A DNA stretch of 64,000 nucleotides from Boothiomyces macroporosus (lineage: Eukaryota; Chytridiomycota; Chytridiomycetes; Rhizophydiales; Terramycetaceae): assembly GCA_027604185.1 (NCBI GenBank), contig JADGKB010000023.1, forward strand, positions 1 through 64,000, given 5' to 3'. This document shows positions 44,470-56,400 of the stretch, piece by piece. The translations under genes and the position numbers were made by a program. How positions within the stretch are numbered: the stretch's first letter is position 1; each line of letters starts with the position of its first letter. The notes below the pieces were generated by a model that made no database searches, was not told where the DNA came from, and was given only the letters and a program-made list of their open reading frames with translations.

Positions 44470-45174
44470 ATGATTCTAAACAACGCAGTTGAAATTAAAG
44501 AAGCTCTGGAGCGAGCGCTCGAGGAGAGTTACAAAGGACTAAATGCGGATGTAGAAAATGACTTTAAAACGGCCATAAACTGTTACAACAGCGTCATCGA
44601 TACCCTCACTCAGGTCCTATTTTATTACAATAAGCAATCAAGGCGGAGAACTCTCACGTTGGAAATCGAGCGGAAAAGAAAGCTGATTCAGGCCAAAAGA
44701 GATAAATATATATCCAGAGTGTCTATACTGTGGCCACAGTTGGATTCAGAAGACAAAGTGACTTTAGGAAAACAACACAGCTCTCTTGCACCGAAAGGCT
44801 CTCACCACTTTGTAGATTACAATCAAAGTTTGCTAAACGTGCTTCGGATAGATGCATTGCCGGACGATTATTCTCACGACCCATTGATTGCCCCAATGGA
44901 AAAATTGCACAGATTGGCAATATCAATTAGACATGGGGCCTTTGTACAGCCAGAATTATATGTACCGGCGGATGTCTGGAGTCAACCCATAAAAATTGCT
45001 GACTTTGAAGTAAAAGAGGAAGCCATGCAACAACTGCACAAACCACTGTCCAAATTAAAATCAATCCAACAGAATGACCCGTACATAGCCAATATTAATC
45101 TTTTCAAACAAGGCGTTCAAGATTTCATGGCAGAACAAGACAATTGTCGCGCATTTTTGGTAACTCCCATTTAA
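44470..45174 (+). CDS. MIT-domain-like protein
   Basis: A 234-residue protein in one exon. Residues 1-80 (NNAVEIKEALERALEESYKG, then FKTAINCYNSVIDTL) are a three-helix bundle of MIT (microtubule interacting and trafficking) type, extended by a basic helix (RRRTLTLEIERKRKLIQAKR). The C-terminal half contains PMEKLHRLAISIRHGAFVQP, ELYVPADVWSQP and a final leucine-rich helix. This resembles the region after the MIT domain in several fungal MIT proteins of unknown role. MIT domains usually bind ESCRT-III tails, so a role in endosomal membrane remodelling is plausible but inferred. Confidence 0.55.
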   Translation: MILNNAVEIKEALERALEESYKGLNADVENDFKTAINCYNSVIDTLTQVLFYYNKQSRRRTLTLEIERKRKLIQAKRDKYISRVSILWPQLDSEDKVTLGKQHSSLAPKGSHHFVDYNQSLLNVLRIDALPDDYSHDPLIAPMEKLHRLAISIRHGAFVQPELYVPADVWSQPIKIADFEVKEEAMQQLHKPLSKLKSIQQNDPYIANINLFKQGVQDFMAEQDNCRAFLVTPI

Positions 45175-45584
45175 ATCCAGAGCAAAAAACTCAGATACCT
45201 GACAAATGAAGACCCTAGGTTTAAAGTGACAATTTTCAAAAAGGCAAACATGAATTAACCTAGTCCAGTACCCAGTACAGAAATAACCTATTGCTGTTTC
45301 TAGACCAGTCATCATCCATTATATTATTTTGGCTAAACAAAACAGTAGGACCCAATCGCCATCCAGAGTATGTGCTTATTCGATCGACACTTGCCCGAGT
45401 GGTAGAGTTTTACGACACTATAATTTTGACAATGTGTTTGCGTGATCTAGAATACCTAATGTCAAAATTCATAAAGCGCATCAAAAAAGTAATATATAAC
45501 GATAATTAGTATTTCTCGTCTTTCCAGCCACAGTTTATTGTGGCTGCATTCGTATAAAAACCAAAAAGAAATCTGGGACAACTA
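45175..45584. promoter_or_regulatory. Upstream region of NC2-alpha with hairpin and TATA box
   Basis: A perfect inverted repeat CAGCCACA (45525-45532) / TGTGGCTG (45539-45546) with a six-base spacer lies just before TATAAAAA (45553-45560), which is 25 bases before the ATG. The rest of the gap holds no recognisable gene. Confidence 0.5.
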
Positions 45585-45980
45585 ATGCCCCAACCCAAAA
45601 AGATCAAGACCAAATTCCCAGCCGTACGATACCCTTAATCTAGGCACGTATAAAACGTATAATGCGACTGGACGAAGATGTTGGCAAAGTATCCCAAGTT
45701 ACCCCAGTGTTGATTGCAAAAGCCCTAGAATCCTTCCTTGAAGCGCTAGTCAAGCAAACCCTGGTGGAAACTAATCAGAGAGAGGCTAAAAAGATGACTG
45801 TCGCTCATGTGTATTTCGAATTAATTTAGTAAAACTGCAGTTCAAAAGGAACCTAAATTTGATTTCTTGTTGGATTTGGTAAAGAATTTACCTGATCCTA
45901 ACGAAGAGTCAGAGAAGCCAAAGAGAAAGAGACGCAGCAAGAAGGAAATGGAGGCTGAGAAGGGAGCAGAGCAAGAATAA
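45585..45980 (+). CDS. BUR6: NC2-alpha (DRAP1/Bur6) histone-fold transcription regulator
   Basis: A 118-residue protein from 45585-45623, 45644-45810 and 45830-45980. The introns are GTACGATACCCTTAATCTAG (20 nt) and GTATTTCGAATTAATTTAG (19 nt). The first exon codes for only 13 residues (MPQPKKIKTKFPA). Spliced, it reads FPAARIKRIMRLDEDVGKVS, followed by TPVLIAKALESFLEALV, then KKMTVAHVKTAVQKEPKFDF, the full NC2-alpha histone fold. A basic/acidic tail (KPKRKRRSKKEMEAEK) ends it. With NC2-beta it binds TBP on DNA and represses or tunes TATA promoters. The gene's own promoter has a clear TATA box. The 13-codon exon would be missed by most gene finders. Confidence 0.92.
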
Positions 45981-46027
45981 CGTATTAATAAATTTCAATA
46001 GTATTTTGATCAACAAATAAGGATATA

Positions 46028-49000
46028 TTAGTTACCCATTGGGATCAAATCAATTAAATCAGCCCATGTTAGTTTTACTGCTTTCTTGTACTTGCTAATG
46101 TCAACAAAATTTACCTTGGGTCGTTCTCTGCCTCCATTACATAATCTGCTTCATCAGGATCAGTTACGAAACAGCCGTTTGAGACTTTGCGCAGCAGAAC
46201 GTCAAGGAACTTTGGATATTGTGCATATGCAGTTCCCTTGTTTTCATTCACTAGATCATTGAAAGATTTTGACTTGTAAATCTTTTTTCCTTGTAGCGGA
46301 TTAGTATCCGACTTGAACCCAAACTGACTTTCATCCAAGAGCTTGTTTTTAGAGTGGGAGTTGACCAGCCATTCAGGATCATTAATAATCCATGCTCCCG
46401 AAAGAGATGCAGCCAAGATTTTCAATGTTCGTGTATTTGGAGGGCATATTACATGGGCTTGTTAGTTCATAATTACTTGTACGTTTATCAAAAATGGCTT
46501 TGCCTTCAGTCTCTTTTATAATTTCAACTCCAGTCAAACTTTCAGCGCATTGCACAAGTTTCTGGATAAATTAAAAAGTACCTGGCGTAATTTACCATCA
46601 AATGGGGTGTTTTCTTTAAAACCAGAAAGAAGAATGTATACATTCCCTCTATTTCTTGTTCTAGTTTTTCTTTGAGATTCAGGCGTTTCTTCTGGTTCGA
46701 GAGATTTCCTTTTCATTGGTGTACATTCCTCTTCTTCTTCATCCTCTTGTTGATCGTTACTTGCATCGAGGAGTATGGATTCTCTGCGTCTTTTTGGCCT
46801 CTTTTTCTTTTCTTGGCTTTCCGTTTCAGTTTCGGTATTCTCGTCGATCTTTTTAGGAGTGTCTAATTAAAGATTGTTTACCAACTTCAGGAATAGCAAC
46901 CATCTTTGGTGTGACTTTCTTTTTAGCTGCTTTTTGACTGGCAAGCTTCACTTGAGATAATTCGGCGTTGATGTTAGTGATTACGTTTCTTTGAGACTGT
47001 ACGGATTTAGCCAATTCAAGATTCTGAGTTTTAAGAGCTTCCAGCTGTTTTGACGCCTTGTTGGACTCGTTCAATTTTTCTTGCAGCTTTGCATGTTCTT
47101 GCAGTAACAAATCATATTTAGCACATTTCTGCTCGAGCTCAAGATTTTGGAGTTGAAGTGCATCTAAATCATTTGACTGTGCAGTGTACTTTTCAACAGT
47201 TTGTTCTTTTTCTTTTTGTAAATCTTTGTTTAATTCAAGAACCTGGGTGTATTCCTGTTGGAACTGTTGCAGTTGTAGCCGAAGCTTTCCAATATTTTTC
47301 TTGTGGGTTTCATCAGAAGAACGCAATTCTGCCAATTCTGCATTTAACTTTGACACCATTTCTTCATATTCTTTTTTAGTTTGAGCATCCTCAACTATCT
47401 GTCCATCTTTTTCTGCAATGGTAGAGGTTAACTGTTCAGATGTTGATTTCAACTGTTCAACCTCCGCTTCTAAAGCTTGAAGCTTCATATTATCATCGTT
47501 CATCGAGTTTAATTTTGAATTCAAGTCTTGTAATTGTGTTTCATAATCCAAACATTTTTGCATTTCTTTCTCGAGTAATTCATTTGTACTATGTTGTTCT
47601 TGTTCGCTAAACTTGATTGTTTCCAGATACTTTTGTTTTTCTTTCTCTAGATAATCAATTGATTCTTTCAAAGACTGAATGCTGCCAGTCAGCTGATTAC
47701 TGTGTTGGATTGCATCATCCTTTTCAGAAATGATAGTATTTAATTGGGCTTGTTCTTGTTTTAACCGAATAATTTCAGAATCTTTAACAGACGATTCGTA
47801 CTCCAAATTCGACTTTTCAGCTTGAAGGGTAATGTTGCGATCATTTAACGTTCTGATTTCACCGTTTAATTCTTTTAATTTTTCCTCCAAATCAAAGGAA
47901 CTGGATTGCTGCAGTTGCGTTTCCAGCTGATTTACTTTGGCAATTTTGGAATCTAATTCATCTTTAATGCTAGCTTTGTCTTTTTCCAATTCTTCAATAT
48001 TCAGCTTGTATTTTTCCAGTTCAGCTTTTGATTGCTGTAATTCCACCAAAAGATTTGCCTGATCTTTTTCTAGACTGGTGTATTTTTCAACTTGTTGAGC
48101 CATTTCAGAACTGAGCAAACCATATTTGAGTTCATGGTCCTGCACAAATTTTTTATTTCCTTCCAATTCCTGTTGCAAATTGTTGGAATCTTCTACCAAA
48201 ACACTGCGTTCAGCTTCCACTTGTTGCAATTTTGATTCAAGGGTTTGAAGCTGTTCCTTTGCAGCAGAGAGTTCTTCTTCGCGTAAAATGTATAGATTTT
48301 TCTGTTCATTGTACTGTAGAGAAATTTCATCATACTTTTGCTGAAATTCCGCACTCTGCTCAACTTGTTTCAGTAATCCATTGTATTTTTCAACACTATT
48401 TGCAAGTTCGGCATTTGCTTGGTCATACTTTTCCTTGATGCTAGAAAGTTGTCCAAGTTCTACACATGTACTTTCATGTTTTGTAATTAAATCGCTGTAT
48501 TTTTGTTGCAACTCTGAAAATTGAATTGCTAATTCGTTGTGTTTATCCTTGAATTCGAGTAAGGCTAAATTTTCAGTTTCCAATTGGTTTGATTTTTCCA
48601 AGGTGATGTTGAATTTGCTCATCAGTTCTTCATATTGCGTTTTCAAGGCGCTTGATTGTTCAAGTTCAGTTTGCATTCGAGTAATCGTGATTTGCAGTTC
48701 TTTCTTTTCCTTATAGACCAAGTCTAGTTGTTGTTCAACTTCTGTAAGCTTTCCATTCAAGGTACTAACATCACCTTCAAGTTGTTGCTTTTCAACGTTG
48801 CCAGCCTCTAATTCACTCCTCACTTGTTCAACTTGGTCCTTCAATTGAGAAAGTTCGTGAACTGCTTGTTCTTTAGATTGGATTTCACTAGTAAGCGATT
48901 GCATTCGTTCTTCAAATTCTGCCTTTTCTACTTTTAAACTTGCTAGTTCGGTTTGTAAATCGCTAATTTGCGCAAGAGATTGATTTAATTTCTCTTTTTG

Positions 49001-50735
49001 TTCATCCAAATTGATTTCTATTTCGTCCTTCAGATTTAACAAACTTTGCTTTTCATCAAACAGTTTTTTTAATTTTTCTTGTTTGGCATTATTGGACTCT
49101 TCAAGTTCTATCAAGGAAGCAGTTAACTTTGCAGTCTGTTCTAGCATTGATTGCATTTCCATTTGTGAGCTGGACATGCTATTCATATCATTATTCAGCT
49201 GTTCTTGTAAAGATTCTAATTCACGTGTCTTTATCAACAGTCTGTCGTTGCTTTCTGTCAATTGAGATTGTAAATTAGTTTGTAGGACTTGAAGAGAGTC
49301 GGCTGTAGATTTTGCCTCTGTAAGTTGCTGGTGCAAGTGCAAATTAGTACTTTTGAACTCTTCACATTCGAGATTAGACTGCTGAACCATCAATTTTAAT
49401 GATTCTCTCTCTTGTATTAAAGTATCCAATTGCTGTTTAGCTAGTTCTAATTCGCCGACCAACTGCTCCAATTTACCACTATTTACTGATTCATTATCAA
49501 TTAAACTTTGTATTTCATTTTGTTTATCTGTATTTTTGGTTTCCAAATCACTAATGATTTTCTCCAGCACATGAATTTCAGATATTTTTAGTTGCATGTC
49601 ATCTTGCTGATTGTTTGACGATTGCATCTCGACCAGTCTGTTGTTTTTTACAATCTCAGTCTCTAGTTGGCTTTTGAGTGCTAAATACTCTTGTTCAGTG
49701 ATATTATTCTGTGCTACTTTAGACTGCAATGCATGGATTTCATTGGTTAATTTCAGTTCAAGTTTTTTCAAATATTCCAGCTCTTTAAGAGCAGGTGCTA
49801 AATTGTCAATTCTAGAATTGCACTCCAACAAGACTGAATCTAGTATTGTGCTATTTACCAAATCAGTAGTCGCACGTTCAACGGCACTATCTGTTTCCAT
49901 TTTCTTGATTTTCTGCCTGAAACAATTAATTTCATCTTGATATTCAGTCTTTTTTCTGATCAGATCACTATCCAACCTTTTCAAGCTTTCCTTTAGTTTA
50001 TGAATAGTAGCATCTTTATCCATATTACGAGATTGTTCTTGTTTCAATTCCAATGAAAATGACTTTAGTTGGGATTTAATCGCAAAATACAAATCATCAA
50101 CTTGTTTGAAATCATTAGGAGTATTTTCAAATATAACAGATTCATTATCCCATTTGTGTTCTGGAGTCCATTCGCTTTGTTCTTGCGTTTCCAATTCCAG
50201 ATCCAAGTTTTGGAAATCCTCTGGTTGCGACTCCACATTTGCCAGTACTTTTGACACTTGCGAATCCAGATTAGTATTCCCAATTTCTGAATTACAATTG
50301 TCTACTGAAATGGATTCTGATCCTTCCAAGCCTTTTAATTGATCAATAGTAAGATCAATAATTTGAGCTGATTCATCAAATACAGGACTTTGATCTACAT
50401 CCATTACAGCTTCTACTACAGCCTCATCCACTTTAACAGATTTCTTTGGCGACAAGATTGTATAATCTACACATAGTTCATCTAAGTTAATGCAAATTAC
50501 TAAATGGCACTAGCGATACGGTTTCACAGAATTCCTTAATATTCTTCATGTCCGACTGACAGAAATTATAAAATAGGAGAGCAGTAGTGTCATTGACGAT
50601 TACACTGTGTGTGAGATTGGAAAATATTGTTTGTAAGTCGTTGGAAAGGACAACCGATTCAAATGGATATTGATTTTCAGGATCGATTTTATTGTAGAGG
50701 TTCAAGAGAACGTTGTCGTCGAATTTCCTCTTCAT
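46028..50735 (-). CDS. Giant coiled-coil protein with C-terminal BRCT repeats
   Basis: A 1,536-residue protein, complement of 50501-50735, 46882-50481, 46582-46862, 46477-46561, 46115-46457 and 46028-46094. The five introns are 19 or 20 nt. Residues 1-90 are globular (DDNVLLNLYNKIDPENQYPF, then FESVVLSNDLQTIF), reminiscent of NuMA/Hook-type heads. About 1,150 residues of uninterrupted Gln/Glu/Leu-rich coiled coil follow. A basic/acidic linker (KKKRPKRRRES) and then two BRCT-like units end it: GNVYILLSGFKENTPFDGKL ... TTHVICPPNTRTLKILAA, LSGAWIINDPEWL, and PLQGKKIYKSKSF ... ADYVMEAEN. Coiled coil plus BRCT suggests a nuclear scaffold or checkpoint/spindle-associated protein. I cannot name an ortholog. 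The splice TT-HVICPP uses a 19-nt intron; a 25-nt alternative donor lies six bases upstream. Confidence 0.8.
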
Positions 50736-51041
50736 AGATTTGAAATTTTTTGTCCAACCTTCGGACCATTTAATGTCTTGATTATTATTGATTATGTAAT
50801 CATTGCTCTCTTTTAATTGACTGGAGAGTCCTGTTACTTTCTTTAGTAGTCATCACCTGATAGTTTACTCTTGATGGTATATCAAACGATTGTGATTGGC
50901 AGTTTAACTATTCTCCCATATCAATGCTCTCTGCTCTCTTGGAATCAATACTGTACAATGATTGATTGTACGAGACACGATACTCGATACTCCAAAGAGA
51001 GTAACCAACCTCCTCCTAGTCTGGATAGATTAAAGTCTTTA
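50736..51041. other. Intergenic region, nothing recognised
   Basis: About 300 bases between the coiled-coil/BRCT gene start and the mannosyltransferase stop. No motif seen. Confidence 0.4.
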
Positions 51042-52179
51042 TTAACAATTAGTTTTTGGAATAGAATCAAAATAATCTTGATTAAATATGTCTGGCCATC
51101 TACATTATAATGAATTACCGCTCATTGACCTTGTAATTAATAGAACCAAACTTGTACCGATTACAACCCTTTTCGCCTCCATAGTCAAAGTCCATTCCAC
51201 CCAAGTAAAATAATGGTATGGAGTAGTAGTCTAGCTTTGCACAGTTCTTTCTTCCTTTTAGTCCGTTGGTATGTAAGAATAGCGGCTCATTATCAAACCA
51301 TTTCTGTAGCATTGCGTAACCACACATTCCATTATTGTAATCCCCTACTTGTGTTATCACATACGGAACTGTATTGTACTTTAAGCCCAATGCATCGGCT
51401 GATAAATGAAATGTATCTTTATCTCCATATAGCATCCTCTTGTCTTGCTGATACTTGTCGTGCTGGGTTAAGTAAGTTGATAATCTTAATGAATGGTAAT
51501 GAATAGATTTGTTTACCAGGAACTGTCCAGATTCTTTTTCAAATTCAAAATGGCAGGGTAAATCTAGTATTTTGTAAAGTGGTGTTGAACACTTGTTTAT
51601 AAAATTGTCTTTCCATACTGCATTAATATGAAATACCAATCATTCCGGTGGATTTGAATTCTTCCGAATCAAAAATGAAATCCGGTTTCCTTAACACCAA
51701 GTTATCTTGATCCAGGAATAATACGTTTTCAAATCAATCATTAAATACAAATACCTGGATTGTATAATCGCCAAGTTCTTGTAGTAAAATGGCTTTATGC
51801 TGTTTGATCCTTCTTGAAATAAATATCCTTCAGTTTGGAATTCCTTGTATTCCACATTCAGCAAATCAAACTTTGTGAATTCATTCTTGTTGTAAAACAC
51901 CTGTATTGGTAACTGTGTTTTCAAATGGTTCTGTAAATGGTTCAGATACAGTACAGTCAAGTTAATTGATTTATCAGTCAATGTCATTACTATCCCATTT
52001 CCACTGAATTTCGGTATCGGTTCTTTTAGGATTTCGGATTTTGTTTTTGTGAATTCTTGTTTTAGCTCCGTATATAGTTCATGAGTTGCCCAGGACTCTT
52101 GTTTAAATCTAAGAGTGTATACTGTTACCAGAACTATAGAAAAGAAAACCAAATATTTTAGGATTCTATTTCTTCTCAT
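51042..52179 (-). CDS. MNN-type Golgi alpha-mannosyltransferase
   Basis: A 359-residue protein, complement of 51755-52179, 51637-51734, 51119-51617 and 51042-51099. It is a type II membrane protein: MRRNRILKYLVFFSIVLVTV is a basic N-end and signal anchor. Family motifs are GNGIVMTLTDKSINLTVLYL, KPFYYKNLAIIQSRFENVLF, LDQDNLVLRKPDFIFDS (the DxD sugar-nucleotide site), ESGQFLVNK and MLYGDKDTFHLSADALGLKY. This is the MNN2/MNN1-like family that adds mannose to N-glycans or mannoproteins in the Golgi. The last exon ends RWPDIFNQDYFDSIPKTNC. Introns are 20 nt with an apparent GT-TG end (51735-51754), 19 nt and 19 nt. The first is essential: SR-FENVLFLDQDNL carries the catalytic motif. Confidence 0.85.
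51735..51754 (-). other. Putative GT-TG intron of 20 nt in the mannosyltransferase gene
   Basis: On the minus strand GTATTTGTATTTAATGATTG. Removal joins LAIIQSR to FENVLFLDQD in frame, rebuilding the DxD region. No AG acceptor within normal length restores the frame. The end TTAATGATTG parallels CTAACGATTG in the ABCC gene. Confidence 0.6.
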
Positions 52180-52402
52180 ATTTTTTGCAAGATTTTACAT
52201 TTGAATCTACAAGACTACCTGTGGAAAATTATCTATTTCAAAGGGTGGGCTAGACCGGAATAGGTAGACTAAGCGGATAAAGTATTTGCGGATAGTTACA
52301 CCTTACCAATTTGAATTCAACCAACTCGGTTTACTTGAAATAGTACAAGTAACGACTTTATGAAACAACTGAAGCCTTGAATTAGATAAATATTCTATTT
52401 TA

Positions 52403-53116
52403 TTATACGCATTGATTTTCCTTGACAGAGAAATACTTTTGTACAGTAAACCCTTCAATGGTCGTATCATTTCCTTGGCAAAGATCAGCAAACTCACCGT
52501 TTTGCAAATCATACCAACCAACTGGGAATGCAAACGAAGTGGCTTGTCCATAGCCTTTATCTGTAATACTTTCTACCAATTCGTGAGAAGCCAAAGAGCA
52601 AATGTTGTCAAAAATATTTGGATGATTTCCGCATCCTTGTGCACATTCACCGCTGAAATCTGGAATAACTGTGTATGGAACTAGAGATCCGTTGATTTTT
52701 GCGGTGTTGTGGACACTGCATGAATTATCACATAGAGGCTTGCCACCAGCAATGAGATTTGTTGTGGCAAAGTGAATTGCATAGACAGAATTGTCGTTTG
52801 GAGTAATAAGTTGGGCAGCAGCCATTGAAGATAGCATTTCTTGCATAAGCGTATTAATTTCTCTGTTGTCGAGTGTAAAGTTAAAATGAACTGCTGGTTT
52901 AGCTGTTCCACGTCCAATTTTGTATTGTGCTGTGCTGTATTCAGCTAGCGAGTCTAAATAGCTGGATGGCAAAACCGCATTGTAGAATTCTTGTAGTTGC
53001 TGTTGGAACTTGACGTTCCCTACAAAGATTGGTGTGACTTCTGCATTGGCAACAAGAGGGCCCCCGAAATAAGTAAAGTTGTAAGCAGAAACAGCGGATA
53101 AAAGTAAATGAAGCAT
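52403..53116 (-). CDS. Secreted protein with SHELVESITD motif, second copy
   Basis: A 237-residue single-exon protein, equal in length to the copy at 8881-9594 but on the opposite strand about 43 kb away. The signal peptide is MLHLLLSAVSA. The stretch from YNFTYFGGPLVANAEVTPIF and the C-terminal half (CDNSCSVHNTAKINGSLVPY, ASHELVESITDKGYG, GWYDLQNGEFADLCQGN) are nearly unchanged. The middle (residues 40-110) has drifted, for example LPSSYLDSLAEYS against LDSNYLDGLSEYS. The same family caveats apply: EXORDIUM/PHI-1-like, activity unknown. A TATA box lies at 53141-53147. The uneven divergence suggests selection on the C-terminal part or gene conversion. Confidence 0.75.
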   Translation of the reverse strand: MLHLLLSAVSAYNFTYFGGPLVANAEVTPIFVGNVKFQQQLQEFYNAVLPSSYLDSLAEYSTAQYKIGRGTAKPAVHFNFTLDNREINTLMQEMLSSMAAAQLITPNDNSVYAIHFATTNLIAGGKPLCDNSCSVHNTAKINGSLVPYTVIPDFSGECAQGCGNHPNIFDNICSLASHELVESITDKGYGQATSFAFPVGWYDLQNGEFADLCQGNDTTIEGFTVQKYFSVKENQCV

Positions 53117-53466
53117 TATCGAACTGATGGATGCCTTTTAATTTATAGTTTTTCAATGGCTCAAGGTGCCTTCCTTTTGAAACAAGTTCCTTTTAGTTTG
53201 CAAAGCCCTCACCATAAAAGTACATGCTAATTTTGTACTTGAAACAAACCCATCAAAGCAATTCTTTTGGAACAGATTAGTTTCAAAAGAATCGTTTTAG
53301 ATCTGAGTTTGAAGATTCTTATCGTGAAATAGGGCGAACCAATTTGAATTGTAAAATTGGATTTCTACAACTTGCCAGTACTAAAATCTGTGCATGAATA
53401 TTAGTGGAGACTATTGGCGAATATAATAAATAACGAGCAGGGTGAAGGCAAAAAACTTTCGCGAAT
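53117..53466. promoter_or_regulatory. Divergent promoter of secreted protein and VPS54
   Basis: TATAAAT (minus strand) at 53141-53147 serves the secreted-protein gene. An inverted repeat ATTCTTTTG (53261-53269) / CAAAAGAAT (53284-53292) with a 14-base spacer lies between the two starts. No gene is seen. Confidence 0.45.
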
Positions 53467-56400
53467 ATGTGGACGACAAAAGATATCGGAACGCACTCCA
53501 TATCATCAATAATCACAAACAACGCAATTGAAACTCAGGCGATCCAACCCACCACTTTGCGCAAAGTATTAAACAGCGAATTTGAACCTTACCTGACTTC
53601 CATTTCTCGTGTTATCGATAAATACCAACTACACAAGGCGCTAGGACAAGGAGCTTTAGACGGGATACCTGATTTAGATGACGAAGAAGAAGAAAAAGTA
53701 TATGAAGAATTAAACGCTGTTCTTTTGCTAAAAGTAAATAATTTTAATTCAGGTAAACAAAAGTATGGATAAACTGAATAGAACCAGGATGCTATCTTCC
53801 AGTAAGCAACTCAAAAAAGTGCCGCCTATATTTTCAGACCCCAATTTCCAAATATCCAATCCTAATATATTTTCAGAAATTACAGAATACAAGGATATAA
53901 TCCAACAAAACAGCAACGATAATCACTACAGAGTTCTTCAAGATAAGCTGGTTCTCTATTCAGATACAATTCAAGTGCAGTTACTCAAGGAAATCGGAAA
54001 TAGAAGCGCGTCGTTTTTTGGCGCACTGAACAACCTGCAATATTTGGAAAAAGAATCTCAAGATTGCTTGGAAAAGATTGAAAACTTGAGAGCAAGCTTG
54101 CAGTTGATCAAACAGGAAAATGTTTTGAGTAGTCTAAAGATTGTTGAAACTTTACAGACCAAGAGCAACTGTTGCGTTCTATATGGGGCGGTTAAACTGG
54201 TTTCCTCCATCAGACATGCGCAGCCATTGATCAAGGAACTTATCAATCAAAATGATTATTTGGGCGCCTTGGACTTGGTTCAAGATGTAGACAATTCTTT
54301 AAAAGGTCATGAAGAGTCGATTCCATCAGAAGAAATAACCAGAGGAATATCCGTAATGAAGCACACCTCTATAATCCCAAAGAATCTTGATTTAAGAGGC
54401 ATTAATGCTATTGCAAACTTTTCCTCTCAGCTCATGGAAGTCAAACGACAAATTGCCAATTGTACAACCAGCGCATTTTCCAAAGTTCTTACAGACTACT
54501 TGTCACGGTATCTGGACGGTTACAAGGACACAGTTTCTGGGAAAGAAGCCACGTTTGAAAAGTGTATAGCCAGTATCTTGAATGAAGAATATCTGACAAC
54601 TCCCAAAGAGAGGATTCTAGGTAAACCAACAGACAGAGAAAAGGAGCTGAAAACCAATATAAGCCAGCTCATGATATGTTTGTTGAGATTGGATAGGTTT
54701 GATTCAGGGGTCAACAAATACAAGGAAAAGGTGATTGTTCTAATGAAAACCTTTACCAAGAGATACTATCCAATCCCTCCTGAATTCTATGAAAAGATTA
54801 GGGAGCAGGTTGAAAAGCCAGAAAAAGAGAGATCCAAGTCTACCGAAGATTTGACAAAAAAACCTGGAGAAGCAATTGCGGAATCCCCAAAGAAATCTTC
54901 AAAGGAGCAATTATCGCAGCAGCAAAAGGTCTTGATTGATCAAGAGCTCTCAAAACAAATCAAGCAAATGACTTTTCCCCAGTTTTACAGGACTATTGTT
55001 AACCTTTCTATATTTTATATTCAATATCTATCAAAGCAAGCTACAATTAACGAGATTTTAATAGATATCTTGAAAGGAGCCCAAGAAAGAAAAGTGCTGA
55101 TTGGTTGCGATAAACTTCCGAACGATACTAAAGATGAAATGATAATTGACCAAGAAGAAGAAGATATAGGTATACGAAAGTTGACGTAGGTATTTCCACA
55201 GTAGATTTACTGGCACAAAAAGATCCTATTGACAAAAATGCATATTCGCAAACAACTACAGATATAAACAATGTATTAAACAATTGCGCAGATATCATGC
55301 ACGCCAGACTAATGAAACTATTGACATTCAAAAGCGATCAGATTCAAAATCTGAATCCAAAAGACTTTTATAGACTTTTCTGTTGCGTCTATGAATTTGT
55401 GAATTCATCCGAAACTATTTGTGGAAGAATGTGCTTTGGTTTAAAAAGTATTTGGTTACTAAAGTAGGTGGGATTTTATCGCAAGCGAAATCCTTCATCA
55501 ACAACTTCCATGAAGAAAAGAGCAAGCAAATTTCACTCTTGCTGGAAAACGAACAGTGGGTACAGGCAGATATACCAATAGATTTTCAATACCTTATTGA
55601 GCAACTGCAAAATAAGACTTTTAAATCCAGTATGGTGAAAACACCTGACAATGGATCAATTGATTTGACGCAAATGGCAAGAAAGCAAAATAGCAGTGAG
55701 TCAATGAAAGGAGAAGCTAGTAGTAATTACCTGGTGGTTGATGGGCAAAAATACTATGCAGTTGTGTCTGTCCTAATGTTCCTAAAAATGCTTACTGATT
55801 ATATAGAATGTTGTCAAAATATTACTGTGCTAGTTCCTGAAATTATAAACAGAATATTTGAATCTCTCAAAGTAAAACTAGCTAACATAGCTGTTTAATT
55901 CCAAAGTATGCCAGTTAATTCTCGGTGCTGGTGCAATCAGGTCGGCTGGACTGGACAATATTACAGCCAAGCATATTACATTAGGGAGTCAAACTCTTGG
56001 TCTGGTAATGGCAATGATTCCATACATTAAAGATGCCTTGTCAGAGTTGCTGAATGCCAGACAGTTGGTTTTACTGAACGATTTCGAAAAGATTTTGAGG
56101 GATTACAAAGATCATCAAAACGAATTGTTTGTAAACTTGATCAACACTATGAGTGAGCGATCGGCTATTCATGTTCAAACAATTGCTAGCATAAATTGGG
56201 ATACACCTGAAGAAAAGGATATGACTGCAGAAGGAATTTCCCAGCCGATATATCAACTAGTTACTGAAACATCTACTCTGCACAAGCTCTTGTCAAAATA
56301 TCTGCCGCTGGAAAGCACCAAAGTAACAATTACTGATATAGATGATTATGCAAAACGTCTTTCAAATATACAACAAGAAGCTTGAAGAAGAGTATAAAAA

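Noticed and set aside
45395..45470. tRNA-like A-box (GCCCGAGTGGTAGAG)
   Set aside because: No B-box (GGTTCRA-type) follows and no cloverleaf could be drawn.
45291..45509. 72-codon plus-strand frame before NC2-alpha
   Set aside because: No recognisable content; the frame begins without ATG and overlaps promoter elements.
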